From Armillaria gallica (lineage: Eukaryota; Basidiomycota; Agaricomycetes; Agaricales; Physalacriaceae), in contig JBANDB010000003.1 in assembly GCA_037576215.1 (NCBI GenBank), forward strand, positions 3,472,001 to 3,536,000: a stretch of DNA of 64,000 nucleotides. The letters are read 5' to 3'. The position numbers and the translations under genes were made by a program. The notes under the pieces were generated by a model, which made no database searches, had not been told where the DNA came from, and saw nothing but the letters and a program-made list of their open reading frames with translations. Positions 1-11,396 of the stretch are shown here, piece by piece. Positions within the stretch are counted from its first letter, which is position 1. Every line of letters begins with the position of its first letter.

Positions 1-197
1 GATGTGGCAAGGAGCTGCAAGAGCTTTCCTTGTTCTGCGGGTACCGCTATCTCATGTGGCAACCCCTTATCTTCAGCGTTCTTGAGGGCGGCGCGCATTA
101 CTTGGTCCTCTTCGAGTAGAAACGAGTTAGTGAGTTCGGCTGAGCATGCCCAGTCCTCAATAGTCGTGGGATTGACGTTAGGAACGATGATAGCCAT
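1..197 (-). CDS. O-methyltransferase (caffeoyl-CoA type), N-terminal part, cut by window edge
   Basis: Only the first 65 or so codons lie in the window. The start is the ATG whose complement is at 195-197, and the frame then stays open to base 1. The N-terminus (MAIIVPNVNPTTIEDW, then a stretch ending in GLPHEIAVPAEQGKLLQLLA) resembles the start of basidiomycete class I, SAM-dependent, caffeoyl-CoA-like O-methyltransferases, where a similar GLP..IAVS..QGK segment precedes the SAM-binding glycine loop. The catalytic domain would lie outside the window, so the assignment rests on the N-terminal segment alone. If correct, the product is a soluble enzyme methylating a catechol-type or other small hydroxylated substrate. 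Confidence 0.6.
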   Translation of the reverse strand, partial: MAIIVPNVNPTTIEDWACSAELTNSFLLEEDQVMRAALKNAEDKGLPHEIAVPAEQGKLLQLLAT

Positions 198-1619
198 GAT
201 CGGAGCAGTAGCAGAGATTGCGAAAAAGCGAGGTCGTAAGATAGCGGATAGGCCAAGAGAGACATAGATTATATACGCGCTCGAAGCTCAATTCACACGA
301 ACCACGATCAATGAATATCAGTTATCCGGAACCGCGGACGTCTAGAAAGTCAAACGGCGAATAGCACTTCCGAAAACGATTAGAATTGCTCACTAGGAGA
401 AGTCGGAAATGAATGGACCATCTACCCCACGCTGCAAGGTTCTGGCGCGTGTCTTTCCTGTGCATCCTGTGCCAAAAAGTATGGTCAATACTTCCGTATG
501 AGGAGGGTTGCACTCATAACCCAGACCCCGGAACCATGTCCATCCAATTTCAACGTGAAACATACCGGGTCCCTTATTCTTCTTTCTAGAGCCCAAGTAC
601 CATTCCTGGCGAGTTGTGGGACGAAAATTTCCTCCCACGGCGTCAGGTCTGGCTTCTAGATCCTCATGCTCTCCAAGAAAACGATCTGGCCAGCCCCAAG
701 TCGGAGGAATGATCGGTCTAATACCAATCACGTATGAGATCTTCAGTGAAAAAGGCACACATACAACCTCAGACACAGTTCTTTCGCGCCGCTATACTTA
801 CTGGACTTGAAAATAGAGCCGTCCAAACACTTGTTCAGCGTTCCGCGTGGTTCCTGAAGTTCCAGTTATGATAACCGTGATATCGCTCCCCTAACTGCAC
901 CGAGTATGATTAGCTATGAGGAGGAGGGATTACGCGGAGAGATCTTCATTATGAAGAAGCCGTCGCAGTGGGACTGTACCAGGTGGGTGGTGCATCAAAT
1001 TACGGAGTGGCTGAGATACCGTAGTGCCACCGAGCCACCCGGCACGAGTGTATTGACGACGATCGGGAATCTAGTTACTTCTGTGGGTCCATTGAAACCA
1101 ATACAACTCTTTACCCCGCAATGTGGATCAGTAGCTTCTATGAACAACCATCTTGGGCTCGGTCCCGAAGCGATGAGGGCAGTTCAGCATAGTTCTCGAA
1201 CTATACTCAGTCATCGTCGGCGAATGAAATAATAATATCACCCCTTGATTTGGGGTAGAAACGCTGGCTTCTCAAACAGAAAGTCACAATGGACTGATTT
1301 AACAGGAATAACCTACCTTGAGAACCTAGAGCTCACACCTAGAGGGTGGCAAAGTTACAGCTGACGCTTCGCGGGAAGTAAACGTAACTTCTCTGAAATT
1401 TCATCATGGTCACGGGCGAGCTTAAAAAAGTCGCGTCTGATAGATGAGTTCATGCTTGAAACCTCAGAAAAGGAGCACTGCTTCAGTATTGGTTGGTGCC
1501 TTTTGTCGTAAGTACTAAGGGGTCAATTCATGCCCAGCGCTTACGAGCGGGGACCTGACCTATAACATTTTGCGTCACCCAAGAAATCGATGACGAATCT
1601 TCTCATCTTTCCATGCACT
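198..1619. other. Intergenic, with one unassigned open frame
   Basis: On the minus strand a frame is open from about 776 to 393. It reads like protein (for example IIPPTWGWPDRFLGEHEDLE and GMFHVEIGWTWFRGLGYE) and ends at a stop at 393. It has no convincing ATG near its start. A possible acceptor lies at about 741 and a possible donor at about 801, but I could not find an upstream exon that joins in phase. It may be an exon of an unrecognised gene or a remnant. I see nothing supportable from about 900 to 1619. Confidence 0.3.
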
Positions 1620-3300
1620 TCAGGCCTGCCATTGCAGGTACTGCCCGATTTCCCGTGCGCGCCTATCCACGATATCTTGAACCTTATCACCCCAAACGCT
1701 CTTCGGATCTTGAATCTCGTCCGCTCCTGTCGAACAAGCCTTCATATGTTTTTCGCCATCGCCTTGGTCCATCACAACGCAGTTATCCAGACTAAGAGGT
1801 CGCCGAAACTCCCACCGTACCAGCATTGGCCGTGCAGGAACCTCGTGAGGCGGAATAACGGATCTACCTCGATAGAAATCTTCCAAAATCAAGGAAACAT
1901 CGTCCTCGTCAATAGGTAGTTTACTGCGCGTGACCCACCGAAGTTTAGCTATCGCATCGATAAAAGATGAAAATATGCCTACTTTATCGTCTCTCCAACC
2001 AATTGGGATTCCCGCTTGAGTAGATCCCGAAGCATTCTTTCGTATAGTTTTCTTCGGTTTTTAATTGGTAGAGGATTTAAGATGGGTTTATCGGCCAAAT
2101 CACAAAGTATGAATGTAGCAATGTGCAATCCAAAGATTGAAGGTATGGGGCCTGTAACATGGTAACATGATGCTCAGGAAGCAGAAGCGGGTTACTGACG
2201 TAGCAAAACATACCGAGGACGGGTAGGATGCGGACTCTGAAATCATCGAATACGCCGAGCTCTTTGACGGCGCCTTTTTGGAATTCTTCCTCGGGGAGAG
2301 GGAGGAGTTTGACATCGCTCGGTACTTCTGTAGAGTATACCACCGGTATTCCTGAGGAAACACCGAGCAAGCGCAATCTCCTACGAACAGAACGGGCAAG
2401 CGGGTCATAAATCGTGTACGAAATGTCACTGATTTGTACCCTTGTGGGATCGCATTTAGCGCCCGCTCCCATGGAAGAGAAGACCTGTAGGGTATCGTCT
2501 GATCGGCTACGTCTAAAGGAGAAAAGGGTAAAAGTACCTTGATGTTGTTATCGTGGCAGTACTTGAGTAAATCAACTTTTGTCGTAATGTTATCGATGGC
2601 ATCTAGGGAAGAGGTCAGCGAAACTGTTTGCCTGGCAACGAAGCACGAACCGATGACCCAGTCAACACCCTCAAGCAGCATGCCACCCTCTTCCTTCCGC
2701 CAGATTTCTATTCGTGAATCGACCTCCACCCATCGCGAGATCTGCTTCAGGGCTTTCTCAATACACTTGACTTTCGGCATTCCCACATCTGATACAGTCG
2801 CCGTGGCATGACGATTGAGTGAAGATAGCGTGACATAGTCAAAATCCACCAAACGTATTTTGGACACCCCGCTGGGGTAGGTTAGCGTGGACGCGTCGAA
2901 CTCGGTGTTGGACGTACGATCTGACCAGCATGACGGCAGCCCAGCTGCCCACACCTCCACAGCCAATGACGGCCACGCTGCCAGCACGAACTTTGGTCAT
3001 GCCTTCGTCGCCGAAAAACGCGTAGTTTCGAGCGAGCTGCTCCTTTATCAGTCCTTCATCGAAAGGAGTATCGCGAGGCTTGAGCATTATCTCCTCTGTA
3101 GGCTTGTCCAGGTGCCTTTGAATATTGTAGTTGGACCCATTGGCCGAGATAGAACGTAGAACGTCGTCATTTAGAGCACGTCGTTTGGCTCGCCGAGAAT
3201 ATGCACTGACCGCAGTGAAAACACTGCCAGTTGCGACGGCAGCAACGACAGCAGTCGCGACAAGCTGTGCCCTGTGAGAGTGCAGGTCAAAAAAGTTCAT
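1620..3300 (-). CDS. TCD1: tRNA threonylcarbamoyladenosine dehydratase (Tcd1/Tcd2 type)
   Basis: ThiF/E1-like enzyme that dehydrates t6A37 of ANN-decoding tRNAs to cyclic t6A; the yeast homologues Tcd1/Tcd2 sit on the mitochondrial outer membrane. Five exons (2918-3300, 2538-2871, 2214-2484, 1983-2151, 1620-1923) give 486 aa with consistent phases. Visible features are an N-terminal hydrophobic segment (residues about 12-35), the conserved RNYAFFG, the nucleotide-binding loop VAVIGCGGVGSWAA, the VDFD..SSLNRHA segment, and SSMGAGAKCDPTRVQISDI in the middle. The C-terminal part (DVSLILEDFYRGRS, then PLSLDNCVVM) is the eukaryote-specific extension. Start codon: the first ATG, immediately before NFFDLHSHRAQ. 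The four introns are 46, 53, 62 and 59 bases. Nothing appears broken. Confidence 0.9.
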
Positions 3301-3367
3301 CACAGATTTGGTAAGGTAGGGTTAGGGTTTATAAATTACAAAATTAACGCTAGCTCTACGATGCTAC

Positions 3368-4518
3368 CTAGCGCGACGGTTCATCCCCGCCAGGAAGAGG
3401 AATATCCGCCCCAATTTTGTCAATCACATAATAGCTGAAAAACAACACTTTGAAAGATAGAGCCAGGCCGGCGTGTAGCACAGCGATGGCAATGATTATC
3501 AGTCGGGTCGCTTTAGCCTCAGCCTAGAGTATTATGGTCAGTATGGATAGAAACGAGGCGAAAGATAGGTCGCACGGAGGCCAGAATAGGGTACACGTTT
3601 CTGACTAAGAAATAACCAGATAGAGCAAACGCGACAACCACGAGGACCCAGCGCAGAATTGGCACGGGGATCACACAGAGGACCTACAAAAGTCAGGTGC
3701 TGGACATGGAAAGATGGAATAGAAGCGTACGGAGATAGGTATCCAGACAAACATGGCATAACCCCATATTGCTACAGCTTCCACGACACTCCATTCACCG
3801 ACACCAAGGTAGCGGAGAGCTATCCAAAGCAGGACAGGCAACCCTAGTCCATAGGCGTACACAAGTGAAACGGCGATGGAAAGAAGCTGAAAGTCGTAAT
3901 CATATTCTGCTCCCGGGGCGGACAAATACGCAGCAATTGATGCACCGAGGCTTGAGGACAGGAACAGGGCAAATATCAAGGTCGTCAATGTCCAAAAGGG
4001 ACCGTAAAGGTCTGCAGGGTTGAGGTGGGTAGATAGGTAATCGGTTGACGTTGGTAGAAGGGTCGAATAACACCGTGTCAGCACCTGTGACGACGTTCAG
4101 CAACAGCCAGCAGACGGCCATGACCTACGCACTGTTTTGGTATCGATGTCGAAATACGGCTGGTAATACTCTATCGTCCAAAAGCCGCCACCGCCTTTAG
4201 TCTGGTGAGGCCGGTCCTGGAGGTAGCCTGCAGTCGCGTCAAGACCGACATCAACGACAACGGAGACAGCGCACCTCTGTCCGCGTTCCCTACACCTCGA
4301 CCAGCCCCCCCATTGTCCAAGCCGTCGTTGGTATTCGAACCTAAAAATGCTTTGAAGATGTCAAAAAATGGATGTGCATTTCAGCTGCTTTTGCACGGTA
4401 CATTTGAACTGGAGACCCTCTGGGCCTTCTTCTAGGCGCTACAAATCGTTAGTCCACCTTTTGCAGGCAATATGGGCAACGAACACACCTCGTCGGCTTC
4501 GACTGCAACGTAGGCCAT
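3368..4518 (-). CDS. Yip1-domain Golgi membrane protein (YIPF1/YIPF2-like)
   Basis: Polytopic membrane protein of the Yip family, which binds Rab GTPases and acts in ER-Golgi and Golgi traffic. After splicing the protein starts MAYVAVEADERLEEG and continues LQFKSFLGSNTNDG. It then carries the family signature GFWTIEYYQPYFDIDTKT directly before VLTRCYSTLLP, followed by NPADLYGPFWTLTTLIFAL. About five hydrophobic segments follow (GASIAAYL; SIAVSLVYAYGLGLPVLLW; WGYAMFVWIPIS; VVVAFALSGYFL; IIIAIAVLHAGLALSFKVL). At least six short introns are needed. The end is GGDEPSR and a stop at 3368. It is transcribed towards the TCD gene, whose start is only about 70 bases beyond this stop, so the two are tightly spaced in tandem. 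Confidence 0.87.
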
Positions 4519-5094
4519 GATAGATGTCGTGGAAGGTCAGTTTTCCCAGGCACGGAATCTGCCGAAGGCGCATCATGATATATAGATTAACATTAGTTTC
4601 TCTCCGCTTTCTTGCTGTTCTTGCTGGTTCTCTCGCCAGCGAGCTCAGAGTCGACCGATGCAGCGTCGTTCACCAAAATGGCGATAGGGCGAGTATTCTC
4701 AATTAGGTTCTCTTATCTTTCAATCTTGCCGCCACAAAGTTCCGTCTTTCTTTTTCCGTCCCACACAAATTTGTCGCTGAGAAGGACTGGGGAGGTCAAC
4801 GTCGGGTTACACCAAATGGCAAACAAGCAGCTCTTCACTCCCCCAGGAGCCTGGAATTTGCGCGTAAAGCAGTCTCAAAAATGTAGAACAAGACGCGTCT
4901 TCGGTCCTGTCCGGTGAGCAACAGATGGCGTTTCTCTCCAGCCTACCCCACTGGAGCCTCACGACTCCCGAGATTCTCCGTAAGCCGCAAGGGGTCGGCG
5001 GACCATTGTTCCGGCACATCGGGTCGGTCGAGCGGCAGGCTAAATCTTTTTTGTCCTGTATTTAAAATGTGCAAACCCCTTGGCCAGCTCAGGG
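4519..5094. other. Divergent intergenic region between the YIPF-like gene and the permease
   Basis: This 0.58 kb separates two divergently transcribed genes and must hold both promoters. An ATG at 4816 opens a 33-codon frame that stops and cannot be joined convincingly to the permease, so it was not used. No clear TATA box or other regulatory site was recognised. Confidence 0.4.
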
Positions 5095-7600
5095 ATGGCG
5101 GAGTTCTCAAGTCCACTGCAGTTCGTGTTTTTTAAACCTTTCTGGCGAGTTTGAATTTGCTGGACGTGGCTCCTTTTTCCAGTTCACGCTCGACGCGAAA
5201 GAGCGCGATGCAGGGGAATCGCGTGTAAAAAGCGCTAGGGACGCCAAAGTGCTCGGTCAATTTACCGCCAGTGCACTAGCTGGCAACGCTGTGCTCGGGA
5301 GCGTCTTCTATGCACTACCTGCCGTTGTTGCGGTGTCTAGCATATAGTGAGCCACTTTCCTTCGATAGCTCCTTTTTGCTGTCTCATGAATATCTTCTAG
5401 TTCTCCGATATCTCTTTTCATTGCGACCGTGACGCTGTTCTTATGGCGCCCAATCATGGCGGAACTTGGTTCTGCTTTGCCCATTACCGGAGCTCCCTAC
5501 TCTTATATGTACGCATATACCCACTTCTCTTCGTTCTCTCCCTCAGTCACATTGACCTAGACTTAACGTCTCCACCAAATCTTTCGCTTTGGTAGGCGCT
5601 GCACTTTTATTGTTGGACTACGTATCGACATCTGTAGTTTCTGCGGCAACGGCAGCGGCGTACCTATCGGGGGAAGTAAACCTCCCCTTTCCCTGCTTCG
5701 TTGGAACTATCATCGTTCTGGTGTTATTCACCCTCATCAGTCTCAGCGGCATCAAAGAAAGTGCTCAGCTTGCGTTAGTGTCACTCTCTTTCCATGTAAG
5801 TCTACTGCTGTATCAATCTAAATGGTCTGACGCTCTTGCACAGGTCGGAACTATGATCGTCCTTATGGTCGCATCGGCCATTCATTGGGGGAATATCGGC
5901 AATGACCAACTTCGCGAAAATTGGGTTTCTAACCAAGCTTCCTCAACGAGTAAGGTTGCAAGGCATATATTTGACGGCTGGTGCCTCGGGATGCTCGGCT
6001 TGACCGGATTTGAATGTTGGTTTTACATCCTTTTCGAGGCTTATCTCGTGACGTCCGTTCCAGGTATACCTGCCTACATCGCTCGAATCAAACCCAGTGC
6101 ACTACCTCTTGTCTTTCGAAATCTGCATTATCCCGCCATAATCTTGAACACTCTCATCATGGTTCTGGTTTTGGCAATAGTTCCCATGGAGGATATCCTG
6201 CAAGCCGATAATGTTCTCAGTGTCCTCGCCCAGATGGTAGGCACAAGCTTTGTCACATTTTTATCGCACTGAGTTTATTCTAGTCTGCAGGCAGGTGGCT
6301 GAGAATCTGGATAGTTATAGACGCCATCATTGTGCTATGCGGAGGTGTTCTAACTGGTATGACGACTACCTACTATTGTATCGCTACTTACTCAACTCTA
6401 CAGGTATACTGAGCGCATGCGAATTATTCGAGAAGTTGACCAGTGATCGTGTCCTTCCCCAGGTGTTCATTCACCCGTTTCCATTCTCTCGGTCACCTTA
6501 TGTATCGGTGTTCTCGTTTGCGGTTTTCAGTGGTATCATCTATGCTACTACATGTGCAAGCCTTGTTATTATGTCGAAAATGTACGTATTGGACCTATTC
6601 CCACACCGATTCATATGCTAATGCCATGATCAGGTTCTCATTGGTGTGGCTATCGGTTATGGCGCTATTCCCGATATCCCTTCTACTTCTGAAATTCAAT
6701 CGTGGCCGTCTTCCTAGGACACCTAAAACCCCTTTATCAATAGTCATCCTTACGCTAGCTGTTGTAACGACTGTATTTGCAGGTAACATCGCCATCGACC
6801 CGATCACGTTTGGGTACGGGAGTGGTGTTTGCTTCTACGACTCTTTCTTACCCTTGAACAGATATTTCTCTGCCTACTTTGTCGCTATTGTCGCGTTATT
6901 CTCAATCACGCAAAACAAGGCTCATCTCTTGCGATGTATCCACTGGACGTATGACCAATACCCGATGCTGCACCGATGGAATGCAACAAAATCATGGGCC
7001 AGCGGATTGATGAACGTAAGGACTAGATTAAGGCGTAAGCCCGTCTGTATTGGCTAAAACTTATGAAGTATCCCCCCTCCAGTCCTCTTTGACATCTGCT
7101 TATGATCCGTTAGATCAATTACTTGATGTGTATGATCCTCTACGTGCAAAAGAATGAGGAAACCTCTTCTCTAAAAATTATCCACTTTGTCGAAGAGGAG
7201 GAAGGTATCCCTTCGGAGTTGGAGGCAAATGCCAGAAGTGAGCAACACGCGCATATTCGGTTTTGTTTAACACATGTTTTACTAGTATTGGATGCAGCCT
7301 TTCCAGAAATCACCATAGATCTAGTGAGTAGTTGATCCTTGATGGTAACTTTTAACACTGACGCAATTATCCCCTTCTAGCTAATCGTTCGCAACGCTTT
7401 TAATCCATCCAATGTCGCTGCACTGGCACATAGGCTACAGATACCCCCGTCTCTAATGTTTATGACCTGCCCTGGATCTGCATTTTCATATTCCGCAGCT
7501 GATTTCGGTACTCGTATCATAACGTGAGTTCCTGTTTTTTTTAGGCTCCCTGTCTTGATGTTTCTTTCTTATCAGCCTTGGAACCCTACACTACGTATAA
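5095..7600 (+). CDS. Amino acid/polyamine (APC-type) transporter with cytosolic C-terminal domain
   Basis: Multi-pass plasma-membrane transporter of the APC superfamily; the substrate cannot be read from sequence. The start at 5095 gives MAEFSSPLQFVFFKPFWR, then an intron and TLDAKERDAGESRVKSARDAKV before the first membrane segment (GNAVLGSVFYALPAVVAVS). Further spans include LALVGAALLLLDYVSTSVVS, FVGTIIVLVLFTLISLSG, AIILNTLIMVLVLAIVP, IDAIIVLCGGVLTGILSACE, WLSVMALFPISLLLL and TPLSIVILTLAVVTTVFAGN. A hydrophilic tail (MILYVQKNEETSSLKIIHF, EEEEGIPSELEANA) runs to the stop at 7600. About a dozen introns are needed. At 7016-7113 either a 98-base intron or a frameshift must be assumed; see findings. 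Confidence 0.85.
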
Positions 7601-10165
7601 TCATTACGGTATAATGTCACATGTCTATTCTGCGTTCGCCGTCCAAGCTAAACCATTTTTGTGCGCGTACGTATGTGATCCCGTTGTCTGTCCGTGAGGT
7701 CCAATGGTCTTCGGCGGATCTTAAGCAGGGATACCTACAGTATCTGGGGTACTAGGTATGCATCCATGGTATAGAAGGATTCTTAGAGCATCATGATCAC
7801 AAACTTTAAAAAGTGTTCATAAAAATGGGCGACCCTTGGGAACACGACAGAGTAGCTCGGTGGCGGAACTAAGAAGCCTGGCTTCTGTTATCTGATTCTT
7901 TGTGCATCTATCTGGTGGGCCGGGTGAGTGGGTTTGTGCTATTTGAAAGGCGTGCATGTGCGCATACATCATCATGCATCAGATTCTGGCAGCTACTAAT
8001 TAAAAATGCTTCTTCACAGCTTCGATTGCACGATGACGATGCGTAACAGTCAGGGAAGACACGATGCCCGAAAATCCAGCCCATCTACGTCACAGGCAAT
8101 GAATTGCGCATATTGTAGATCATACTGTGACTGCCAGGGTGACTTAATTGCAAGTTACAGGGATGGTTCCGCCCGTCCTGCACAGTGCAGACTCATAAGA
8201 CCAGAGTCAGCATGGTTACTGGCCCTTAGAACGAACGTAATTTCAAGCTGCCTGTGTTGCAATGACATTCTTCCGCCTCAATTTCTTCCACTTCTCCCGG
8301 TACCCTGAGGCATACGATCGCCCGACGCGTTGATCCGACGATCACGTGGTCTCAAGAAGTTTGCCTCTAAACTCAACTTTTTTTTTGCATTGACGAGCAT
8401 TCCCGGCGGTTAGGTAAAATTTGTCCGACTTCTTTTCGAACGCGGAATAAAGAGAACGCGCCATCTGGACAGCGGCACGGCTAGACATCAGATGTAATGA
8501 TTTAATATTCCCGTTCCTCTGGGATGACAACCGGTCCCCACATGATGTAAAGCTCGAGACATACACTTCTTTTAGAGTTCGTTAGGGTCTTGAAGTGGTC
8601 ACTTCTGCCGTGGCGAAGAATGACGGTCGTGAATTCCACGGGAGGGATAAGAAGTCTGGAAAAAATCTCTATGAGGTGGTCGCTCGGTGGTCATTGACTC
8701 GTTTCGCTGATAGGTATCTATCTGACCATTAGAAGTGGCTGAAATAACTGGTCCCAGACGCACGGATCATCTGCTACAAGTATACAATAGCCCAGGATAT
8801 ATTTCATGACACGCTCCGTGGTTACATCCAACAGATATTTCGTTGGAATATTTCTTCACAAAGATTGCTTCTGCTTCTCAGGGTACTCATTCTCGCCTCG
8901 TCCCAAGACCCTTAGTATCTTCTGTAAAATTGACTGACAGTCAACTTATTTCTTAGGACATCCCTACATCCAAGAAATTCCTGTTGGTCCGGCTTGATTC
9001 GCAATCGGTCATCGCAGGTCTAGGTTCTTCATCAACTCATTTTTCGCATGCCAATTCAGACGGCGCTATCTTTTCGTTGTGGCTCTATGGCAACTGAATT
9101 AGAAAAACAGGGAGTGCCATACACCCTGAGAGGCGTTCGACTCGAAGGTCCTATGAAGACGATATGTGAACCACAATCTACATCTCACAGTTGCGCTATA
9201 TTTAAGAATGCGGGTCCTTTGTGAGCGTAATACGTGATATTCGGGCTCGTAGTCCTGCAGGTAAGGATGGATTAATAAACGGCGGAGAATGAATGGCTGG
9301 AACTGCAGCCATGCCTGCGCCCTCTGTTACCGACGTCTATCAACATCTCAGTCTGCTTTTTTTGCCTTTACGGGTAGGACAAATGTCTATTGCAAAAAAG
9401 GACAGATCCGCCAGGTTCATTAACCACGCGCCCTCTAGCATGACTTTCTCCGTCCACGTCACTGTCTTTGTTGCCATTCCTCTGTCAGATGATTTGGCTA
9501 CTCAGTGGAGCTATTTTTTGTCTCCTCGTCAACAAGGGATGGAAGGCAATCGACTTTCTTGAATATTTCGGGCTCTATATATATATTTCGAACATCCGAG
9601 CAATCAGAAAAATCCTGTCCACGTATTTCCAAGCGAGTGGCAAAGGTTCTGAGCATTCTTTAGTCATGCCACAATGTCGGCGAAGTCGGTAACCTAAATG
9701 ATGCTATGAACCATGAATGCATGACAGGTTGTGCCTTTGGAGCTTGCAGTTTCACACACTCGGCGGCTCGCCCAGAGCTTGGGCCGATTCAGTTCGGGAG
9801 ACTCGCTAAGTCTTCTAGTCCGTCCGCGGAGACATAAGGACGTACACAGACGTTATAGTTTGATTAAAAGCGGGAACTCAGGCTCGAAATACCGATGTCG
9901 TATTTCCGTAGGGCCCGAAGAGTACTTTCCTGTATATTATCCTATTTGATCATTGCATGACACTTTACAAGGGGCGCGAAGTATAACGAGAGACAAGCAT
10001 GATCCTGAGGTGTCAAACATGTCCCTTGCCTTTTCTGTGTGGTTGATTCAAACGCTATAATGGCAATCTAGAATTTCTGAACATAAATACCCTACATAAC
10101 AAAGGACAATATCTTTACAAGAAACATTTGCGCTGGCTACTATTGCATGTTTCCTCGTGTCATGT
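7601..10165. other. Gene-poor stretch of 2.6 kb
   Basis: Only short unrelated frames are present (for example 8006-8308 and 9293-9562 on the plus strand). None has recognisable motifs or can be extended by plausible splicing. A short AT run lies at about 9577-9588. I see no transposon ends, tRNA or tandem repeats here. Confidence 0.5.
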
Positions 10166-11396
10166 CTAGTTGTGTGGAAGCATTTCGATAACTCGTTCTA
10201 CTAGCTGGCGCATCACGTTGCCCTTCTCTCGACCAATTGTCAACACCTCTTCGTGTGACACAACTTCAGATACAGGAAGTTCGATCGACTTCCCCATAAT
10301 CTGTGGCCGATCAGTATAAATTCCAGGTATCCATCTCAAATGTGGCTCACCTCATCCCTTACCTCCTCCTTGATACTTCTGTATTTGTCTGGAATGACGA
10401 CAGCGTTGGTAACCAGACTCAATGCCAGGACATTCAACCCTTCCTGTCTTGCAGCTACAACTTCTGGAACGGTGCTCATTCCAACCACGTCAGCGCCAGC
10501 GTTCCGAAGGAACCTTCCTTCAGCGGGACTCTCGTAAGTAGGCCCGCTGACCCACGCGTATACGCCTTCCGCAAGTACGTCGTTATCGAGATGAAGTTCA
10601 TGTGAAGCGTGGAAGACAAGGCGTCGGAGAGATGTTGAGTATGCATCAGATACCGCCAAGAAGCGGGGATGTTCTGGAGAGATCAGGAGGCCGAGCAGAG
10701 GGTTCATTCCTGTGAGGTTTGGCAGCGCTAGATGGTCATGGATAACGACGACTACGTACGCATGTTATATGAGATCAGAAATAGATGAATGAAGGCGTAC
10801 TTGTTCCAACAGCAAGATCGGGATTGAGGGCACCAGATGCATTAGTCACTGAACTCCATAAGTATTAGCCAAACCGCCAAGGCGAAACTGGCCCTCACCA
10901 ATAAGATCAGTGACCCCAAGTTTCGCCATGACTCGGACAGGATAAACGACAGTTGACAATTTGTGACCCTCATAAGGATGAAACTATCTGACTCTATGTC
11001 AGATCCGGTTTCAACTAAAAATGAAGAGACGGACTCTGCCAAGCATAGCAACAACTGGCACACCTTCCCCGGCGCCAATTATTCCGAAAGCCAGCGAGCT
11101 ATTGTGACCAGATACTAGGACACTGCTCAGTTCTGAAGACGGCAAAACTATAGCGCCTACATACCGCTGCTTTGTGCGAACCCAGGAATGGTATCATACG
11201 GTATCGTGACGGTCTCTCGAAGAGCATCTACAAGGCCACCCAATCCAGACCCACAGATGATACCAACCTTTGGCTTGCGAAGTTTTTCTGGTAGTCTGAG
11301 GATAATAGCATTTAATGAAGCTAGGAAAGGGCTTGTAACTGGTTGTTCAGATATCATTGTCGGAGAGGGAATTATTGATGGCAAAATCTCGATCAT
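10166..11396 (-). CDS. PNP1: Purine nucleoside phosphorylase
   Basis: Phosphorolysis of inosine and guanosine to the free base plus ribose-1-phosphate, in cytosolic purine salvage. The start is the ATG at 11396 (MIEILPSIIPSPTM). Motifs in order: the phosphate loop VGIICGSGLGG; HNSSLAFGIIGAGEGVPVV; FHPYEGHKLSTVVYPVRVMA; TNASGALNPDLAVGTI; IHDHLALPNLTGMNPLLG; the base-site segment VSGPTYESPAE; the family signature GADVVGMSTVPEVVAARQ; and LVTNAVV. The last exon ends in REKGNVMRQLVERVIEMLP and a stop at 10166. Five or so short introns are used, including one where GTACGC splits an Ile codon in GTIVVIHD. The gene stands alone with long empty flanks on both sides. Confidence 0.9.

Noticed and set aside
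4816..4917. Upstream ATG (4816) as the start of the APC permease
   Set aside because: Its frame stops after 33 codons and cannot be joined well. The ATG at 5095 plus one intron leads directly into the conserved N-terminal region.
7840..7910. tRNA-like string containing GTAGCTCGGTGG
   Set aside because: No matching acceptor stem or T-arm (GGTTC..) could be drawn, so it is not called a tRNA.
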